From positions 104,087 to 168,086 of the forward strand of contig NZ_CANMQQ010000011.1 in assembly GCF_947500045.1 (NCBI RefSeq): DNA of 64,000 bases, in the 5' to 3' direction. Positions 34,904 through 44,402 of the stretch are shown piece after piece. The notes below the pieces were generated by a model. That model was not told the origin of the DNA. It did not search any database and saw only the letters and a program-made list of their open reading frames with translations. The position numbers and the translations under genes were made by a program. This DNA comes from an uncultured Ruegeria sp. Its GTDB lineage: Bacteria > Pseudomonadota > Alphaproteobacteria > Rhodobacterales > Rhodobacteraceae. How positions within the stretch are numbered: the first letter of the stretch is position 1; every line of letters begins with the position of its first letter.

Positions 34904-36360
34904 GGGAGTGGAAAAATCTTGGGGACCTAAATTGATCTCGGTCTATCCTTATGTCTTTGTCGCAGGTGGATTAGGTGTGAAAGTTCGGATCAGGATTGAA
35001 ACGGAGTTTGCGTGGAGCGAGTGCCGGTCCCATGAGATTGGCGTCATTGAGCGGTGTTCTATCGATCCGTCGGATGACGGCCTTGGTATCAGCCTCGCTG
35101 AGGGCAAATCGATCTTGAAAGAAGTCCAGCGTGCTGTTCTCCAGGATCAAGTGGAAGAAATCAGCGAAGTCGCGCGGGCAGGCCGTCACTGCCATTCGTA
35201 TTTGCCTGTGCATGATCGTCGTAAGCGACGTATCGATACTCATTTCGGTCGTGTGACTGTCGAAGCGCCTCGGGTCCGGATGTGTATGTCCGGCTTCCCG
35301 GGCTTTCCTGCGTTCAAGGCAGCGTATTCTCCGCTCACGCAGATTTTGAAAGACAATGCCACACCCGAATTTAGGAGGCTTCAAGCCGAGCTGGGTGCCC
35401 GGCATAGTTTTCGGGAAGCCGCGCGTCTGTTGAACGAGCTCACACCTTTGAGCCACCCAAAACCACGCAACGATCCGGAACCGGCTTGCGTCGGTTGCCA
35501 AGGCCCTTGAAGATCGCAGTTGCGAGGAACCGACGGATACGGCCATTCAAGCAAAACCTACCGAGGTGACGGTCTTTCTGGACAGCGCATATGTTCGTTC
35601 ACGCCTCGAATATCAAAGGCGAAATTTCGAAGTCATTGTGGGATCAATTGAAAGCGAAACAGCTGAAAAACGGCGGTTTGGATTGAGCCAGATGGGTGCC
35701 GATCACCCGATTGAACACCTGCGGTCCAGCCTGAAAGCCGCTGGTTGGGAGGATGGCGTTGCAGTCACTGTTCTTTCTGATGGGGATCCCACGCTGCCTC
35801 AATTGGTCAGAAACGCAACGGGTGCCGATGTTCGTCACATTCTTGATTGGTGGCATCTATCGGCGCGCATCCGACATGTGGAGACAACATTTCAAACGCT
35901 GGCATCACACACCGGAACTGAAAGTAGCGCAGAGATTGCTGCCCTTGTTGAGATACTTCGCTGGCGCATATGGCATGGTCAGACAGACCGAGCACGCGAT
36001 ACGCATGACGTCTTGTTCCGCTTCGCGATGCGCGTGCGCGAACACACCCATGGTCAGTCAAACGATGAGGCGCGCTCGGTCGCCTCACGCGCAATGAATC
36101 TGAGAACATACTTGAGCCACAACCTGTCAGCCATCGCGAAATACGGGCGAAGACGTCAGCAAGGGAAAGCAGTCTCAACGTCAAGGGCAGAAGGCCTCGT
36201 AAATTGAGATCGCCAATGTGCGCATGGGAAAGAAACATCGCATGAGATGGTCCCCAAGAGGCGCGCACCGGGTTGCGGTTGTCAGGGCTGTCCTCTTGGA
36301 TGGAAGGCTTTCACTATGGCTACTTAGGGCGGCACAATCCCCAAAGCTTTTCCACTCCCC
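34904..36360 (+). mobile_element. ISKra4-family insertion sequence (decayed)
   Basis: The ends are imperfect inverted repeats: GGGAGTGGAAAAATCTTGGG begins at 34904, and on the opposite strand GGGGAGTGGAAAAGCTTTGG reads inward from 36360. The interior holds a transposase gene broken by two frameshifts. The size of about 1.46 kb suits the family. No unambiguous target duplication was seen. The element sits between the GNAT gene and the nested IS6 debris, where the ectoine-like island ends. Confidence 0.75.
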
Positions 36361-36365
36361 AATAT
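34977..36365 (+). pseudogene. ISKra4-family transposase, two frameshifts
   Basis: The reading frame begins near the GTG at 34977 ('VKVRIRIETEFAW'). The N-terminal part carries 'HFGRVTVEAPRVRM' and 'AELGARHSFREAARLLNEL', then shifts frame near the CCCAAAACC tract at about 35457-35465. The next frame continues 'HATIRNRLASVAKALEDRS' into the catalytic domain ('TVFLDSAYVRSR', 'VTVLSDGDPTLPQL', 'HILDWWHLSARIRHVE'). A second shift after 'SRAEGLVN' at about 36205 is needed to reach the conserved tail 'NVRMGKKHRMRWSPRGAHRV' ending at 36365. Without frameshifting no full transposase is made. Confidence 0.8.
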
Positions 36366-36438
36366 GAAAATTAAGAATACAAAACACCATTGATTTTGCA
36401 GGACAATTTCAGACAAGATTCCGATTAAATAGGGTACA

Positions 36439-36608
36439 GTGACATCCGCTTCGGCTACTCTGGACGGCATTGAGGTCGCCAACATGATCCGAAAGCAGCA
36501 ATTCTCCAGCACTGCGACATCTGGCTTTCGGCTATTTGCAGAGATTGCAGGATAGGTGTGTCCAGTAAGTCGCTTACTCCGCCCGTCCCAAAAGTTTGCG
36601 ACACATCC
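36439..36608 (+). mobile_element. IS6-family remnant: transposase C-terminus plus right end
   Basis: About 38 codons ending at TAG 36555 match the IS6 transposase tail ('GIEVANMIRKQQF', 'FRLFAEIAG'), as in copy A ('GIELVNMIRKGQF', 'FRQIAELAY'). The right terminal repeat AAAAGTTTGCGACACATCC follows at 36590-36608. Everything upstream of the tail is gone. The end of this piece lies against the inverted left part of another IS6 copy. Confidence 0.75.
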
Positions 36609-36725
36609 ATTTCGGATACTGTGCACCTTCGAAAGAAATCATAGACTAACCTTCACCTGATTAATGCCGTTCGCTACCCCGGCGCTAACCTCACAAAGGT
36701 CAATGGTCAAAAGTTTGCAACAGAT
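36609..36725 (-). mobile_element. IS6-family remnant: inverted left end with first codons of a transposase
   Basis: Read on the minus strand from 36725, the sequence starts GGATCTGTTGCAAACTTTTG and matches the left end at 52996 over about 95 bases, including the leader and the start codon ATGATTTCTTTC at 36643 ('MISFEGAQYPK'). It is cut at about codon 11 by the IS6 end at 36608. This is evidence of one IS6 copy inserted into or recombined with another. Confidence 0.7.
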
Positions 36726-36727
36726 CC

Positions 36728-36762
36728 AGGCGTCTATGGAAGAGATTAAAATGATTGGCCTC
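36728..36762 (+). mobile_element. IS110 start-region relic
   Basis: About 32 bases (GGCGTCTATGGAAGAGATTA... to GGCC) match the IS110 transposase start at 1593-1624 with two mismatches, beginning at the same repeat motif. It directly follows the IS6 end GCAACAGATCC. No further IS110 sequence is recognisable after it. Confidence 0.65.
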
Positions 36763-36847
36763 TTGTCAAACTTTGAGCAACCAATGCTGCACGGATCTGA
36801 TAATGTAGTCAGGTAACTCTAGTTCCACTACGGAGAAATCAGGCATC

Positions 36848-37600
36848 GTGGCCATACTGAACTACGACGCACAGCATTGGCGGGACGCATTGGGGATCGC
36901 AGAAGGGTGCGAGCCCACTGCATTGATCCTTGAAGGCACCTGGTGGCGGGAAACCGCAACACAAGCGCGTTTGAGTAAGCTCAACAACGTGGCGGAACTG
37001 GCCTTTCCAGAAATGTTCGTCGGGGACAGTAACGGTGTCCGGATCGCATATTGCTGTGCTTATGGCGCAGCGCGGGCGGTGGAACCTGCTCATGTGTTCG
37101 GGCAGTTGGGAACGAAGTTGATGATCCAACTCGGAACCTGCGGGTCGCTGGACCCGAATGCAGGGACAGGGGTTGTGGCCTTGCCCGTGGAATGCCAAGC
37201 GTGCGACGGAGTATCGCAGTACTACGGGGCGGGTGAAAAAGTGATGACCGATCCTGATCTTGTCAGCGCAGCTGAGCGCGCCTTATCGCAACGTGGCATC
37301 CCCTCCCAACGCACGCGGCACCTGACGTGGCCCAGCCTCTTTGCGCAGTCGGACGAGATGTGTGCCGAATGGGCGCGCGAGGGCATCGCTTCGATCGATA
37401 TGGAAACCTCGGCGGTGGTTGCAGTTGGCGACAGGTTTGGCGCGCGGACCTTTTCACTCCTGACTGTATGGGATCAGTTGTTCGAGGGGCGCACATTCAA
37501 TGACCCATTGCCACCGGAGTCAGCAGAGGCGTTGAAGCGCTCCAATGACGCGGTCTTTGACGTTGCGCTCGAAATCGCGTTAGGGGCTGCTGGGCGCTAA
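36848..37600 (+). CDS. Nucleoside phosphorylase (PNP/UDP family)
   Basis: The 250-residue protein has the phosphorylase family pattern: 'AYCCAYGAARAVEPAHVFG', 'QLGTKLMIQLGTCGSLDP' and 'EGIASIDMETSAVVAVGDRF', where the Met-Glu of the nucleoside site lies. It would split a nucleoside with phosphate (or water in nucleosidase members) in the cytoplasm. It starts with GTG at 36848, with GGAG 14 bases upstream. It is the only plus-strand gene of the carbohydrate island and converges on the nucleoside hydrolase-like gene, so both may act on related N-glycosides. Base and sugar specificity is not evident. Confidence 0.78.
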   Translation: MAILNYDAQHWRDALGIAEGCEPTALILEGTWWRETATQARLSKLNNVAELAFPEMFVGDSNGVRIAYCCAYGAARAVEPAHVFGQLGTKLMIQLGTCGSLDPNAGTGVVALPVECQACDGVSQYYGAGEKVMTDPDLVSAAERALSQRGIPSQRTRHLTWPSLFAQSDEMCAEWAREGIASIDMETSAVVAVGDRFGARTFSLLTVWDQLFEGRTFNDPLPPESAEALKRSNDAVFDVALEIALGAAGR

Positions 37601-37609
37601 GACCAAAGC

Positions 37610-38719
37610 TCAGCCTCGGGCCTTTACCAAACATCGATAGAAATCCTCGAACACTGCGTCGCGGGCAACATCATATGCCTCAAGCATGGCATGACGATTG
37701 TCTTGCTGGTGCCAGTAGAGGTCTTCTCTCAGATGTGGCGAGGCTGTCATATGTGTCGGCACATAGGCTGCATCCAGCATCCAGGCGACGTTGATGATGT
37801 CCCAGATCACCCATGTCTTGGTTTCGGGTTCGCTGATGGCGTATTTCACATGCAGTGGATTGTTGGTGTAAAGGTGCCAAAGGTAGTCGCCGATGTCCCC
37901 TCGTCCCTTCACAAAGCGTTCCATCTCGGGCAGTGAGATCGTCAGTTGCGCCCCCACATGATACCCCGGCAGATACACATGCGGCACGCCGCATTCGAAC
38001 AAAAGCCGGGAGGAGCGTTGATCCTGAACGAGGTTCAGCGAAGGTTCATTGCAAAAGGGCGCATAACTGGGAAAGCCGGAGGTCCAAACCACAACGATGT
38101 TGTCGATGATGTCCGGTGCCATCAGCAGCGCAGACCCAATGTTGGGCAGGGCACCCATGGCGAGGATATAAACCGGACCATCCGCGCGGTTGCGAGCCTG
38201 CTTGATGATAAATTGCACAGCATCGGAGTCGACAGGTTTATCGTAACCCGGCAGATGCTCCTGCGCGCCGCGAAATACGCGGCCTTCATACGGTTCGTGG
38301 CAGGCCTCAAAGACGCGGATGATCTCGTCGTAGGAGCGTTTTTCACCCACATCCGGCGTCACGAATTCAATATCGTCCGCCGTGCGGCCATCGGCCAGCA
38401 GGCGCTTGGCCCAGCCTGCAAAGGGGCCGACGAACTTGCTGTCGTGATCCGTACCACCACCCTTTTGCAGGGCTGCCACGGCGTCATAAAGTCCATCACG
38501 GTGGTGCAAAAAGGAAAACGGGGCCGCCGTCACGCCTTCGAGCTTGAGGCGGTCCTGTGACAGGATCGCCCATGCGACCGCATATTGATCGTCTATTTCA
38601 TTTGCGGTGTCCGTGTCGATGATCACGCGCGGCATCGGGCCCGGGCGGCCCAAGCGCTGTACCATCAGATCGGGGTCCAATGGCGTGAACCTGCGAACGG
38701 CGTCTTGCAGCGTGGTCAT
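37610..38719 (-). CDS. Inosine-uridine-type nucleoside hydrolase family protein
   Basis: The start is placed at the ATG at 38719 with GAGAGG before it, giving 369 residues. The calcium-binding signature of nucleoside hydrolases is near the N-terminus: 'VIIDTDTANEIDDQYAVAW', and 'VYILAMGALPNIGSALLM' fits the second conserved block. The family hydrolyses N-ribosides to free base and free sugar. It is longer than classic members (about 310), so its substrate may not be a common nucleoside. It is the last gene of the minus-strand unit beginning with the FucI-like gene at 44383, so the sugar it releases could feed the isomerase, kinase and aldolase encoded there. Confidence 0.8.
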   Translation of the reverse strand: MTTLQDAVRRFTPLDPDLMVQRLGRPGPMPRVIIDTDTANEIDDQYAVAWAILSQDRLKLEGVTAAPFSFLHHRDGLYDAVAALQKGGGTDHDSKFVGPFAGWAKRLLADGRTADDIEFVTPDVGEKRSYDEIIRVFEACHEPYEGRVFRGAQEHLPGYDKPVDSDAVQFIIKQARNRADGPVYILAMGALPNIGSALLMAPDIIDNIVVVWTSGFPSYAPFCNEPSLNLVQDQRSSRLLFECGVPHVYLPGYHVGAQLTISLPEMERFVKGRGDIGDYLWHLYTNNPLHVKYAISEPETKTWVIWDIINVAWMLDAAYVPTHMTASPHLREDLYWHQQDNRHAMLEAYDVARDAVFEDFYRCLVKARG

Positions 38720-38731
38720 GGGCAAACCTCT

Positions 38732-39595
38732 CTAGTTGCCGAAGCCCTTTCCAAAGGCTTCTTCCTTGATGAATCGTTCGGTGATGAGCAGCAAGATGAT
38801 CCCCGGCATTGTGACCACCAGCGTGATGCCCGCAGCCGAGGCATCCAGCGTGCCGCCTGAGATTTTCGAAAACAGTAACGTCGGCAATGTCACGATCTTG
38901 CCCTGACCCATGAAGAAGGTCAGCAGGAAGATGTTGGTAGAGACGAGGAATGTGAAAAGCGCCCCTGCCACCACACCCGGTAACAACATGGGCAGAGTGA
39001 CCATGCGCAGGATTTGCCAGCGGCTGGCTCCAAGGATCATGGCCTGTTCCTCAAAATCGCGGCCCAACCCCTGATAGACCGCCGTCAACATGCGGATCAT
39101 ATAGGGAATCGTTGGGATCAGGTGGACGATGATGATCCCGATATAGGTGCCCGCCAGTCCGATGTTGATGAAGATCATCAACAGGGCGATGCCTATAGCA
39201 GCCTCAGGCACGATGAGCGGCATCGATAGGAAAAACTCGAAGGCTGGCTTGCCACGAAAGTTTTCCCGCGCCAGTACCCGTGCGGCTGGCAGACAGATGA
39301 CGAGGGCAATCAGTGTTACTACACAACCGATGAAGACTGTGTTCAGCGTCGCCTCCCAGACCTGGCTGTAAGGCGAAATGACATAGTCCCAGGCTAGCGG
39401 CAGCACCGATTTCTCACGCTGTTCCAGCCACCATGTGCCGGGCAGCAGATCGGGCCATGCCCACTTAAAGGCAAAGCTTTGAATGATAAGCGGGATGAAC
39501 GGACCAAGGATGAAGCCCGCGATCAGCAGCAGGTAGAGTTTTTGGTACGGCGACAGCCGTTCATTCAAAGCGACAGAGGCGGACTCGCGGGCCAT
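38732..39595 (-). CDS. ABC transporter permease (PotC/ThiP-type), second
   Basis: A 287-residue BPD_transp_1 permease with six predicted transmembrane helices and an EAA loop 'DFEEQAMILGASRWQILRMV'. It belongs with the putrescine/iron/2-aminoethylphosphonate class that uses a family 1 binding protein. Its start overlaps the preceding permease stop by one base. It forms the importer with the proteins at 39595, 40549 and 41925. Confidence 0.85.
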   Translation of the reverse strand: MARESASVALNERLSPYQKLYLLLIAGFILGPFIPLIIQSFAFKWAWPDLLPGTWWLEQREKSVLPLAWDYVISPYSQVWEATLNTVFIGCVVTLIALVICLPAARVLARENFRGKPAFEFFLSMPLIVPEAAIGIALLMIFINIGLAGTYIGIIIVHLIPTIPYMIRMLTAVYQGLGRDFEEQAMILGASRWQILRMVTLPMLLPGVVAGALFTFLVSTNIFLLTFFMGQGKIVTLPTLLFSKISGGTLDASAAGITLVVTMPGIILLLITERFIKEEAFGKGFGN

Positions 39596-40497
39596 CAGCT
39601 GCGCCCTATCCGACGTTCGTAGCGGCGGTAGAAGGCAAGGTAGCTATAAAGGATCACACCGGCCACCAGCGCAATGGACACGACAGTGGCCATGCCCTGC
39701 AACTGCAGCGTATAGTCCGCGTCGTTGAAGTAGCGCCACGCGACCACCGGCAGGGTGTCCGGAAATCCGCCGCCAAGGATAAAGGGCGCCTCGAAAGCGC
39801 CGATGTTGAAGGCGAATATGATCAACGTGGACGAGATGATGCCGGGCAGGATCTGCGGCAGTGTAACCTGAAAGAAGATCTGGCGCTTGTTCGCGCCGAG
39901 GATGGCGGCCGCCTCTTCGGTTTCACGGCCTACACCCAGTAAGACGGCATAGATCGTCAGGGCCACAAAGGGGGTCTGCTTCCAGACATAGACGGCGATG
40001 ATGCCCCAGCCCATGTGGGTCTTGAGGATCTGCGGAAACTGGTTGGGATCATCGATAAACCCTGTGAAGGCCATCAGGCGCGACAGCATGCCGCCGTTGC
40101 CAAGCATAATCACCGCCAGCGCAATACCCACCGTGTAGGGAATCATTAGCGGCAGCTTGTAGAGGTATTTGTAAAACGCCTTGGAGGGGAACGTCCGCAC
40201 CAGCGCCAGCGCCAACAGGATGCCCAGTACCAGAGAGATCAGCGTTGCCGCGACGGCGTAATAGAGCGTCAGACCAAGAGACTTCCAGAAAAAACTATCC
40301 CCCCAAAGCGCTGCGAAATAGGAAAAATCGGGAAATGTGTTGACCCCGAACCAGGGCGCGAACCCCAGTGATTGTGCAACACCCAATACCAGCGCGCCCC
40401 CAAAGAGGACCGTTAACACCAGCATCACCGGCATCAACTGGATCCACATCCAGGTGCGTTCACGTTTGTGGCGGGCGAGTTCCTTTGTCTTGGACAT
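39595..40497 (-). CDS. ABC transporter permease (PotB-type), first
   Basis: The 300-residue permease has six hydrophobic segments, starts with a basic leader and carries the EAA loop 'ETEEAAAILGANKRQIFFQV'. It is cotranscribed with the binding protein upstream, separated by a stem-loop at 40513-40541, and overlaps the second permease. Confidence 0.85.
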   Translation of the reverse strand: MSKTKELARHKRERTWMWIQLMPVMLVLTVLFGGALVLGVAQSLGFAPWFGVNTFPDFSYFAALWGDSFFWKSLGLTLYYAVAATLISLVLGILLALALVRTFPSKAFYKYLYKLPLMIPYTVGIALAVIMLGNGGMLSRLMAFTGFIDDPNQFPQILKTHMGWGIIAVYVWKQTPFVALTIYAVLLGVGRETEEAAAILGANKRQIFFQVTLPQILPGIISSTLIIFAFNIGAFEAPFILGGGFPDTLPVVAWRYFNDADYTLQLQGMATVVSIALVAGVILYSYLAFYRRYERRIGRS

Positions 40498-40512
40498 TGT
40501 CTTCCTTTGCAG

Positions 40513-40541
40513 CGGGGCCCCGGCAAAGAGCCGGGACCCCG
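40513..40541 (-). other. RNA stem-loop after the binding-protein gene
   Basis: CGGGGCCCCGGC (40513-40524) and GCCGGGACCCCG (40530-40541) pair with one mismatch around a 5-base loop, eight bases after the binding-protein stop. No U-run follows. It is the same arrangement as at 25991, 27704 and 56436. Confidence 0.65.
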
Positions 40542-40548
40542 ATGAGGC

Positions 40549-41886
40549 TTAGTTCAGGTTCGCGACGGCGGTCTCGACAATCGACGCGATGCTTTCGCTA
40601 CTATCGCGTTCGATGTATTCGAGCCAAGTCGCCTCGATCACATCTACCAGCGTGGCGTTCGTGTCGGGGGCTGTATTGGCGTCAAGATCGGCCTGCGTCA
40701 CGCCCACCAAACCGGGGGAAGCCGCATCGAGTTTGGCCGCGTCGTCCGCGCTCAGTTTCCAGGGGTCAATGCCCGGAGGCATACCGGCGATTTCCAGCTT
40801 GGTGGCCTGGCTGTCGACCGACGCCATGTAGTTGGCCATAACCATCGCCGCTGCAGGATTGGGCGCATTGCCGGGGATCACAAGATAGTTCTTGTTCTTG
40901 ATCATGTTCCCTTCAGGAAAGATGAACTGCTCTGCCCCTTCGGGATAGGTACCATCGCGCAGGCCGGTGGCCACACCGTAAAGGCCGAATTGGCAGGAAA
41001 AGTCGATCTCGCCATTCAGGAACAGACCGTCCAGCGCCTTGGGATCTTCCGGATAACGCGCATTGCCGCCTGCACCAAGCAGATGCGGCTCCAACGCCTT
41101 AAGGTATTCCATGCCGGGCGTGATCAGCCGCGCCAGCTCTGCCGCGCCCAACTCATCGATGGAGCTTTGGAAGGGGACCGCGCTGTTGCCTTCGGGGTTG
41201 AGGGCATAGACCGTCGCCTGAACAAAGGTGTTGCCGATGAAATGAGGTGGCTTGACGTATGTGAACTTACCCGGATTCGCCTCTAGATAGTTCATCAGCT
41301 CTGCGAATGTGCCAGGGACCTGATCGGCCGGCACACGAGTGGTATTGACCGCGCAGACATACTGCTGACCAGACCATGGCATCTCGGACGCGTTGGTCTC
41401 GACCCCGAAATCGCGCAGGTTCAGCAGCGCACGGGGATCCTCCGGGTTCCATTCGATGTTGGCGCTGTTGGGCAACTTGTCGGCAAAGGCACCCATCAGG
41501 GCATCCTGCCGCTTGAGCGTGGCAAAGTTTTCGCCATTCACCCAGATCGCGTCAACACTGCCTTCGCCCAACCCCTTGCCAGAGCCTTTTTCGGCCAGCA
41601 CGAGGTCAACGGCATCCTTGGTGCCGGTGATCCGCACCGGGTTCAACGTGACCCCTTCGGCGGCCAGTGCAGGCACGGCGACACTATCCATCCAAATGTT
41701 GATTTTGTCGCTGCCGCCCCAGTAGTAAAGGTTCACTTGCCCCTCTTCCTTCGCGCGGGCCTGCACGTCTTCCCAACTGATGTCACCGGCGATGAAACCG
41801 TCGCGGAAAGCGTCGGCGTCCTGGGCAATAGCCACCCCCGCCATCAGGCTGCCGATCACCGACAGGCTCAATAGTGTCTTTCTCAT
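40549..41886 (-). CDS. ABC transporter solute-binding protein (family 1)
   Basis: The ATG at 41886 ('MRKTLLSLSVIGSLMAGVAIAQ') is preceded by GAGGAGG and gives a 445-residue preprotein with a clear signal peptide. The mature protein is a family 1 binding protein ('VNLYYWGGSDKINIWMDS', 'MPWSGQQYVCAVNTTRVP'), related to iron, spermidine/putrescine and YnjB-like ligand binders. Its neighbours suggest it delivers a sugar or nucleoside-like compound, but no pocket-based assignment can be made by eye. Confidence 0.82.
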   Translation of the reverse strand: MRKTLLSLSVIGSLMAGVAIAQDADAFRDGFIAGDISWEDVQARAKEEGQVNLYYWGGSDKINIWMDSVAVPALAAEGVTLNPVRITGTKDAVDLVLAEKGSGKGLGEGSVDAIWVNGENFATLKRQDALMGAFADKLPNSANIEWNPEDPRALLNLRDFGVETNASEMPWSGQQYVCAVNTTRVPADQVPGTFAELMNYLEANPGKFTYVKPPHFIGNTFVQATVYALNPEGNSAVPFQSSIDELGAAELARLITPGMEYLKALEPHLLGAGGNARYPEDPKALDGLFLNGEIDFSCQFGLYGVATGLRDGTYPEGAEQFIFPEGNMIKNKNYLVIPGNAPNPAAAMVMANYMASVDSQATKLEIAGMPPGIDPWKLSADDAAKLDAASPGLVGVTQADLDANTAPDTNATLVDVIEATWLEYIERDSSESIASIVETAVANLN

Positions 41887-41924
41887 GGTTCGTTCCTCCT
41901 CTGACATAAATTTGTTTGGTCCTG

Positions 41925-42962
41925 TTACTTCTGAATGATCCAGATGCGGTCGGGCGGAATGGTCAGCCAGACATCTTGACCCACATCCACCATGCGGCGC
42001 GATTGCTCTGTTACCTGAATGCGCACGCCCTTGCAGTCGACCGAATAGGTGATGTTGGCCCCAAAGAACTCGCGGGCGGTCACCTGCCCCTGCATCTGGT
42101 TCTGAACCCCAGATGGTTCCGTAAGGTGCAGATCAATCGCCTCGCCGCGCAGCATAACGTGGGCCGGGCCGTCGGCGGCTTTGGTCGCGAAACTGAGCGC
42201 ACCAAAGGCCGTTGTGGCAGATTTACCCGTGATCGCGGCCTCAAAGACGTTGGTGGCCCCCATGAAATCCGCGATTTCGATGCTGTTGGGTTGCTGATAC
42301 AGCGCATCAGGCGCAGCGTATTGCGCCAGATTACCGTCAAAGATCACGGCCACACGGTCCGCCAGTTCCATCGCTTCGATCTGGTCATGGGTCACGAAGA
42401 TCGTCGTGATGCCAAGCCGCTGCTGCAGATCACGGATGAACCGCCGCATCTCGCCGCGCAGCTTGGTGTCTAAGTTGGCAAGTGGTTCGTCCATCATCAG
42501 AACGGACGGGTTGGTAATGAGCGTGCGTGCGATGGCCACGCGCTGCATCTGACCGCCTGAAAGCTGGGCGGGAAAGCGATGCCGAAATTGCTGAAGCTGA
42601 ACGACCTCAAGGATGTCTTCGAGCCTTTGTGCCATTTCGGCCTTGTCCGTGCCGCGCACCTTGAGCCCGAAAAGCACGTTCTTTTCCACGGTCATATGCG
42701 GAAATAGCGCGTAGCGCTGAAACACCATGCCCACGTTGCGTTTCTGCACGGCCGTTTCCGACACATCCTTCTTATCAAAGAGGATCTGCCCGTCCGTTGG
42801 AATCTCAAGCCCCGCGATCATGCGTAGGGTCGTCGTCTTGCCACAGCCCGACGGGCCCAGCAGCGCCACTAACTCACCCGACTTAATATCAAGGTCGATT
42901 TTGGAGATGGCCGTGAAGGTGCCAAAGCTCTTGCGCACGCCCTTGAGCTGAACTGCGGTCAT
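41925..42962 (-). CDS. ABC transporter ATPase (PotA/FbpC type)
   Basis: A 345-residue ATPase with Walker A 'GPSGCGKTT', Q-loop 'VFQRYALFPHMTVEKNV', signature 'LSGGQMQRVAIAR', Walker B 'VLMMDEPLANLD' and a C-terminal TOBE regulatory domain ('PAHVMLRGEAIDL'). It drives the importer encoded downstream. Its start overlaps the FucI-like gene stop by 4 bases, which ties transport tightly to sugar isomerisation. Confidence 0.9.
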   Translation of the reverse strand: MTAVQLKGVRKSFGTFTAISKIDLDIKSGELVALLGPSGCGKTTTLRMIAGLEIPTDGQILFDKKDVSETAVQKRNVGMVFQRYALFPHMTVEKNVLFGLKVRGTDKAEMAQRLEDILEVVQLQQFRHRFPAQLSGGQMQRVAIARTLITNPSVLMMDEPLANLDTKLRGEMRRFIRDLQQRLGITTIFVTHDQIEAMELADRVAVIFDGNLAQYAAPDALYQQPNSIEIADFMGATNVFEAAITGKSATTAFGALSFATKAADGPAHVMLRGEAIDLHLTEPSGVQNQMQGQVTAREFFGANITYSVDCKGVRIQVTEQSRRMVDVGQDVWLTIPPDRIWIIQK

Positions 42963-44383
42963 TGGCTGCCTCCCCTTGGCAGGCCCTCATGCGCGGGAAT
43001 GATGGGAAGCGGGGCCAGTCCACACCACCCGGCAAATTCCTCGAAAACGGCGCGGTGCTGACCAGGCAGCAGGATGAAATGGTGTTCAAGCCCGTGTTCC
43101 ATCACGCTGGTCACCAGATCGCGGGCCGAACAGGTGCCGTCTGCGCTGGAAAAATCGCCAACCCAGCCACGACAGCCGGTGAACCCAGGCTCAGGCCCCT
43201 CCGCCACGTCGCATTCCACGGCAAACTGCGCTGTCCCGCCTTGTGACACGCGCAGAATGGTGTGTGCACCATGAGCGAACTCGTAATCTGCAATGGCCCC
43301 ATAGATCGGTCCCGCGTCCGTACCGCGCCCGATCATCGGGTGGTTGATCCAGACGACCTCTTCCTTGGCCATGTAAAGCGGCCCGCCGCCCCCATGCCAC
43401 ATCAGGATCTGGTCGCGGTCGAAGTCGGGCGAGGTCATGTCGAGCAGGCAGCCCACCTTGCCGGTGAGCGATTTGGCGATCAACTGGGTGACGGCTCCCA
43501 AAATGTCCCCTTCGGAGGCGATGGGCAGGCTGTCGTTTTCCTCCAACCAGCTAAAGGCCGCGCCTGGATGCATGCCAGGGTTGTCTTGCAAGGCGGGCCA
43601 GTCAGAGACTGTCAGCGCGTCATAGTCCGCCTCTCGAGTGATGGTTCTCAGCGCCAGTGCGGCGCGCGCCGTCAGCTGCATCTGCTGATCCGAAACGCCG
43701 TGGACCGCGGCGGCCTTGGTCATCGCCTTCAGTTCGGCTGACACGTCCGCTTCTGATTGGGCTGCCATCTGGTCCGTCATCCGGTGAATGTCGATATGGT
43801 CGCACCAGACGCCAAGCTGGCGCATCAGCGTGTCAGAGGAAGTCTCCATGTTGTAGAAGGTCATGGCCAGCCCGCCAATAACGCCGATTCGCACACCCTC
43901 AAGCGCCTTTCTGGCACTGAGCGCACGAATGGTCTGACCCATCCGGGCTTGCAGCGCATCTTCGCCCGGCGCGCCCAGATACCATTGGACTGGACGCGTA
44001 CCGAAGTCGCGCACGCCCTTTGCGATCGACATCGACATATTGAGCGACACGAAATTGTTGAGCTGTATGTCTTCGGTCAGCGTTGGTTCCGGCGTGGCCC
44101 AGACCCCCATCGGCAGCGACGCGCGCGCGACCTCGCGCACGACGTCTCCCATGGTGAACCCACCATGCAACAGCAGTAGGAAATCCGCCCCCTTTGCCAT
44201 CACATCCGCCACCGCCGCGCGGGCTTCGGTCGCGTTTATCGGAATGCCTGTCGCCACGACAACTTCAGCGCCATGGCGGGTCGCCAGCTCTACCAGCCAG
44301 TCCTCGCAGGCCTCGAAAACTCCGTGCTTTGCGGGGAAATAGCTGGGCAAAGAGGCTTTGATGAGGCCGATGGTCAGTGGCAT
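42959..44383 (-). CDS. L-fucose/L-arabinose isomerase-like protein
   Basis: The ATG at 44383 ('MPLTIGLIKASLPSYFP') is preceded by GAGGAGAG and gives 474 residues; the frame upstream is not needed. The fold is that of FucI/AraA-type aldose-ketose isomerases: an N-terminal Rossmann-like part ('GADFLLLLHGGFTMGDVV'), 'VRIGVIGGLAMTFYNMETSS', and a C-terminal 'GKVGCLLDMTSPDFDRDQIL' followed by 'MWHGGGGPLYM', which carries the conserved His of the metal site. It should convert an aldose to the 2-ketose in the cytoplasm. It is first in the unit with the ABC importer and the nucleoside hydrolase. Confidence 0.75.
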   Translation of the reverse strand: MPLTIGLIKASLPSYFPAKHGVFEACEDWLVELATRHGAEVVVATGIPINATEARAAVADVMAKGADFLLLLHGGFTMGDVVREVARASLPMGVWATPEPTLTEDIQLNNFVSLNMSMSIAKGVRDFGTRPVQWYLGAPGEDALQARMGQTIRALSARKALEGVRIGVIGGLAMTFYNMETSSDTLMRQLGVWCDHIDIHRMTDQMAAQSEADVSAELKAMTKAAAVHGVSDQQMQLTARAALALRTITREADYDALTVSDWPALQDNPGMHPGAAFSWLEENDSLPIASEGDILGAVTQLIAKSLTGKVGCLLDMTSPDFDRDQILMWHGGGGPLYMAKEEVVWINHPMIGRGTDAGPIYGAIADYEFAHGAHTILRVSQGGTAQFAVECDVAEGPEPGFTGCRGWVGDFSSADGTCSARDLVTSVMEHGLEHHFILLPGQHRAVFEEFAGWCGLAPLPIIPAHEGLPRGGSQ

Positions 44384-44402
44384 GCGTCTCTCCTCATTCT
44401 GG

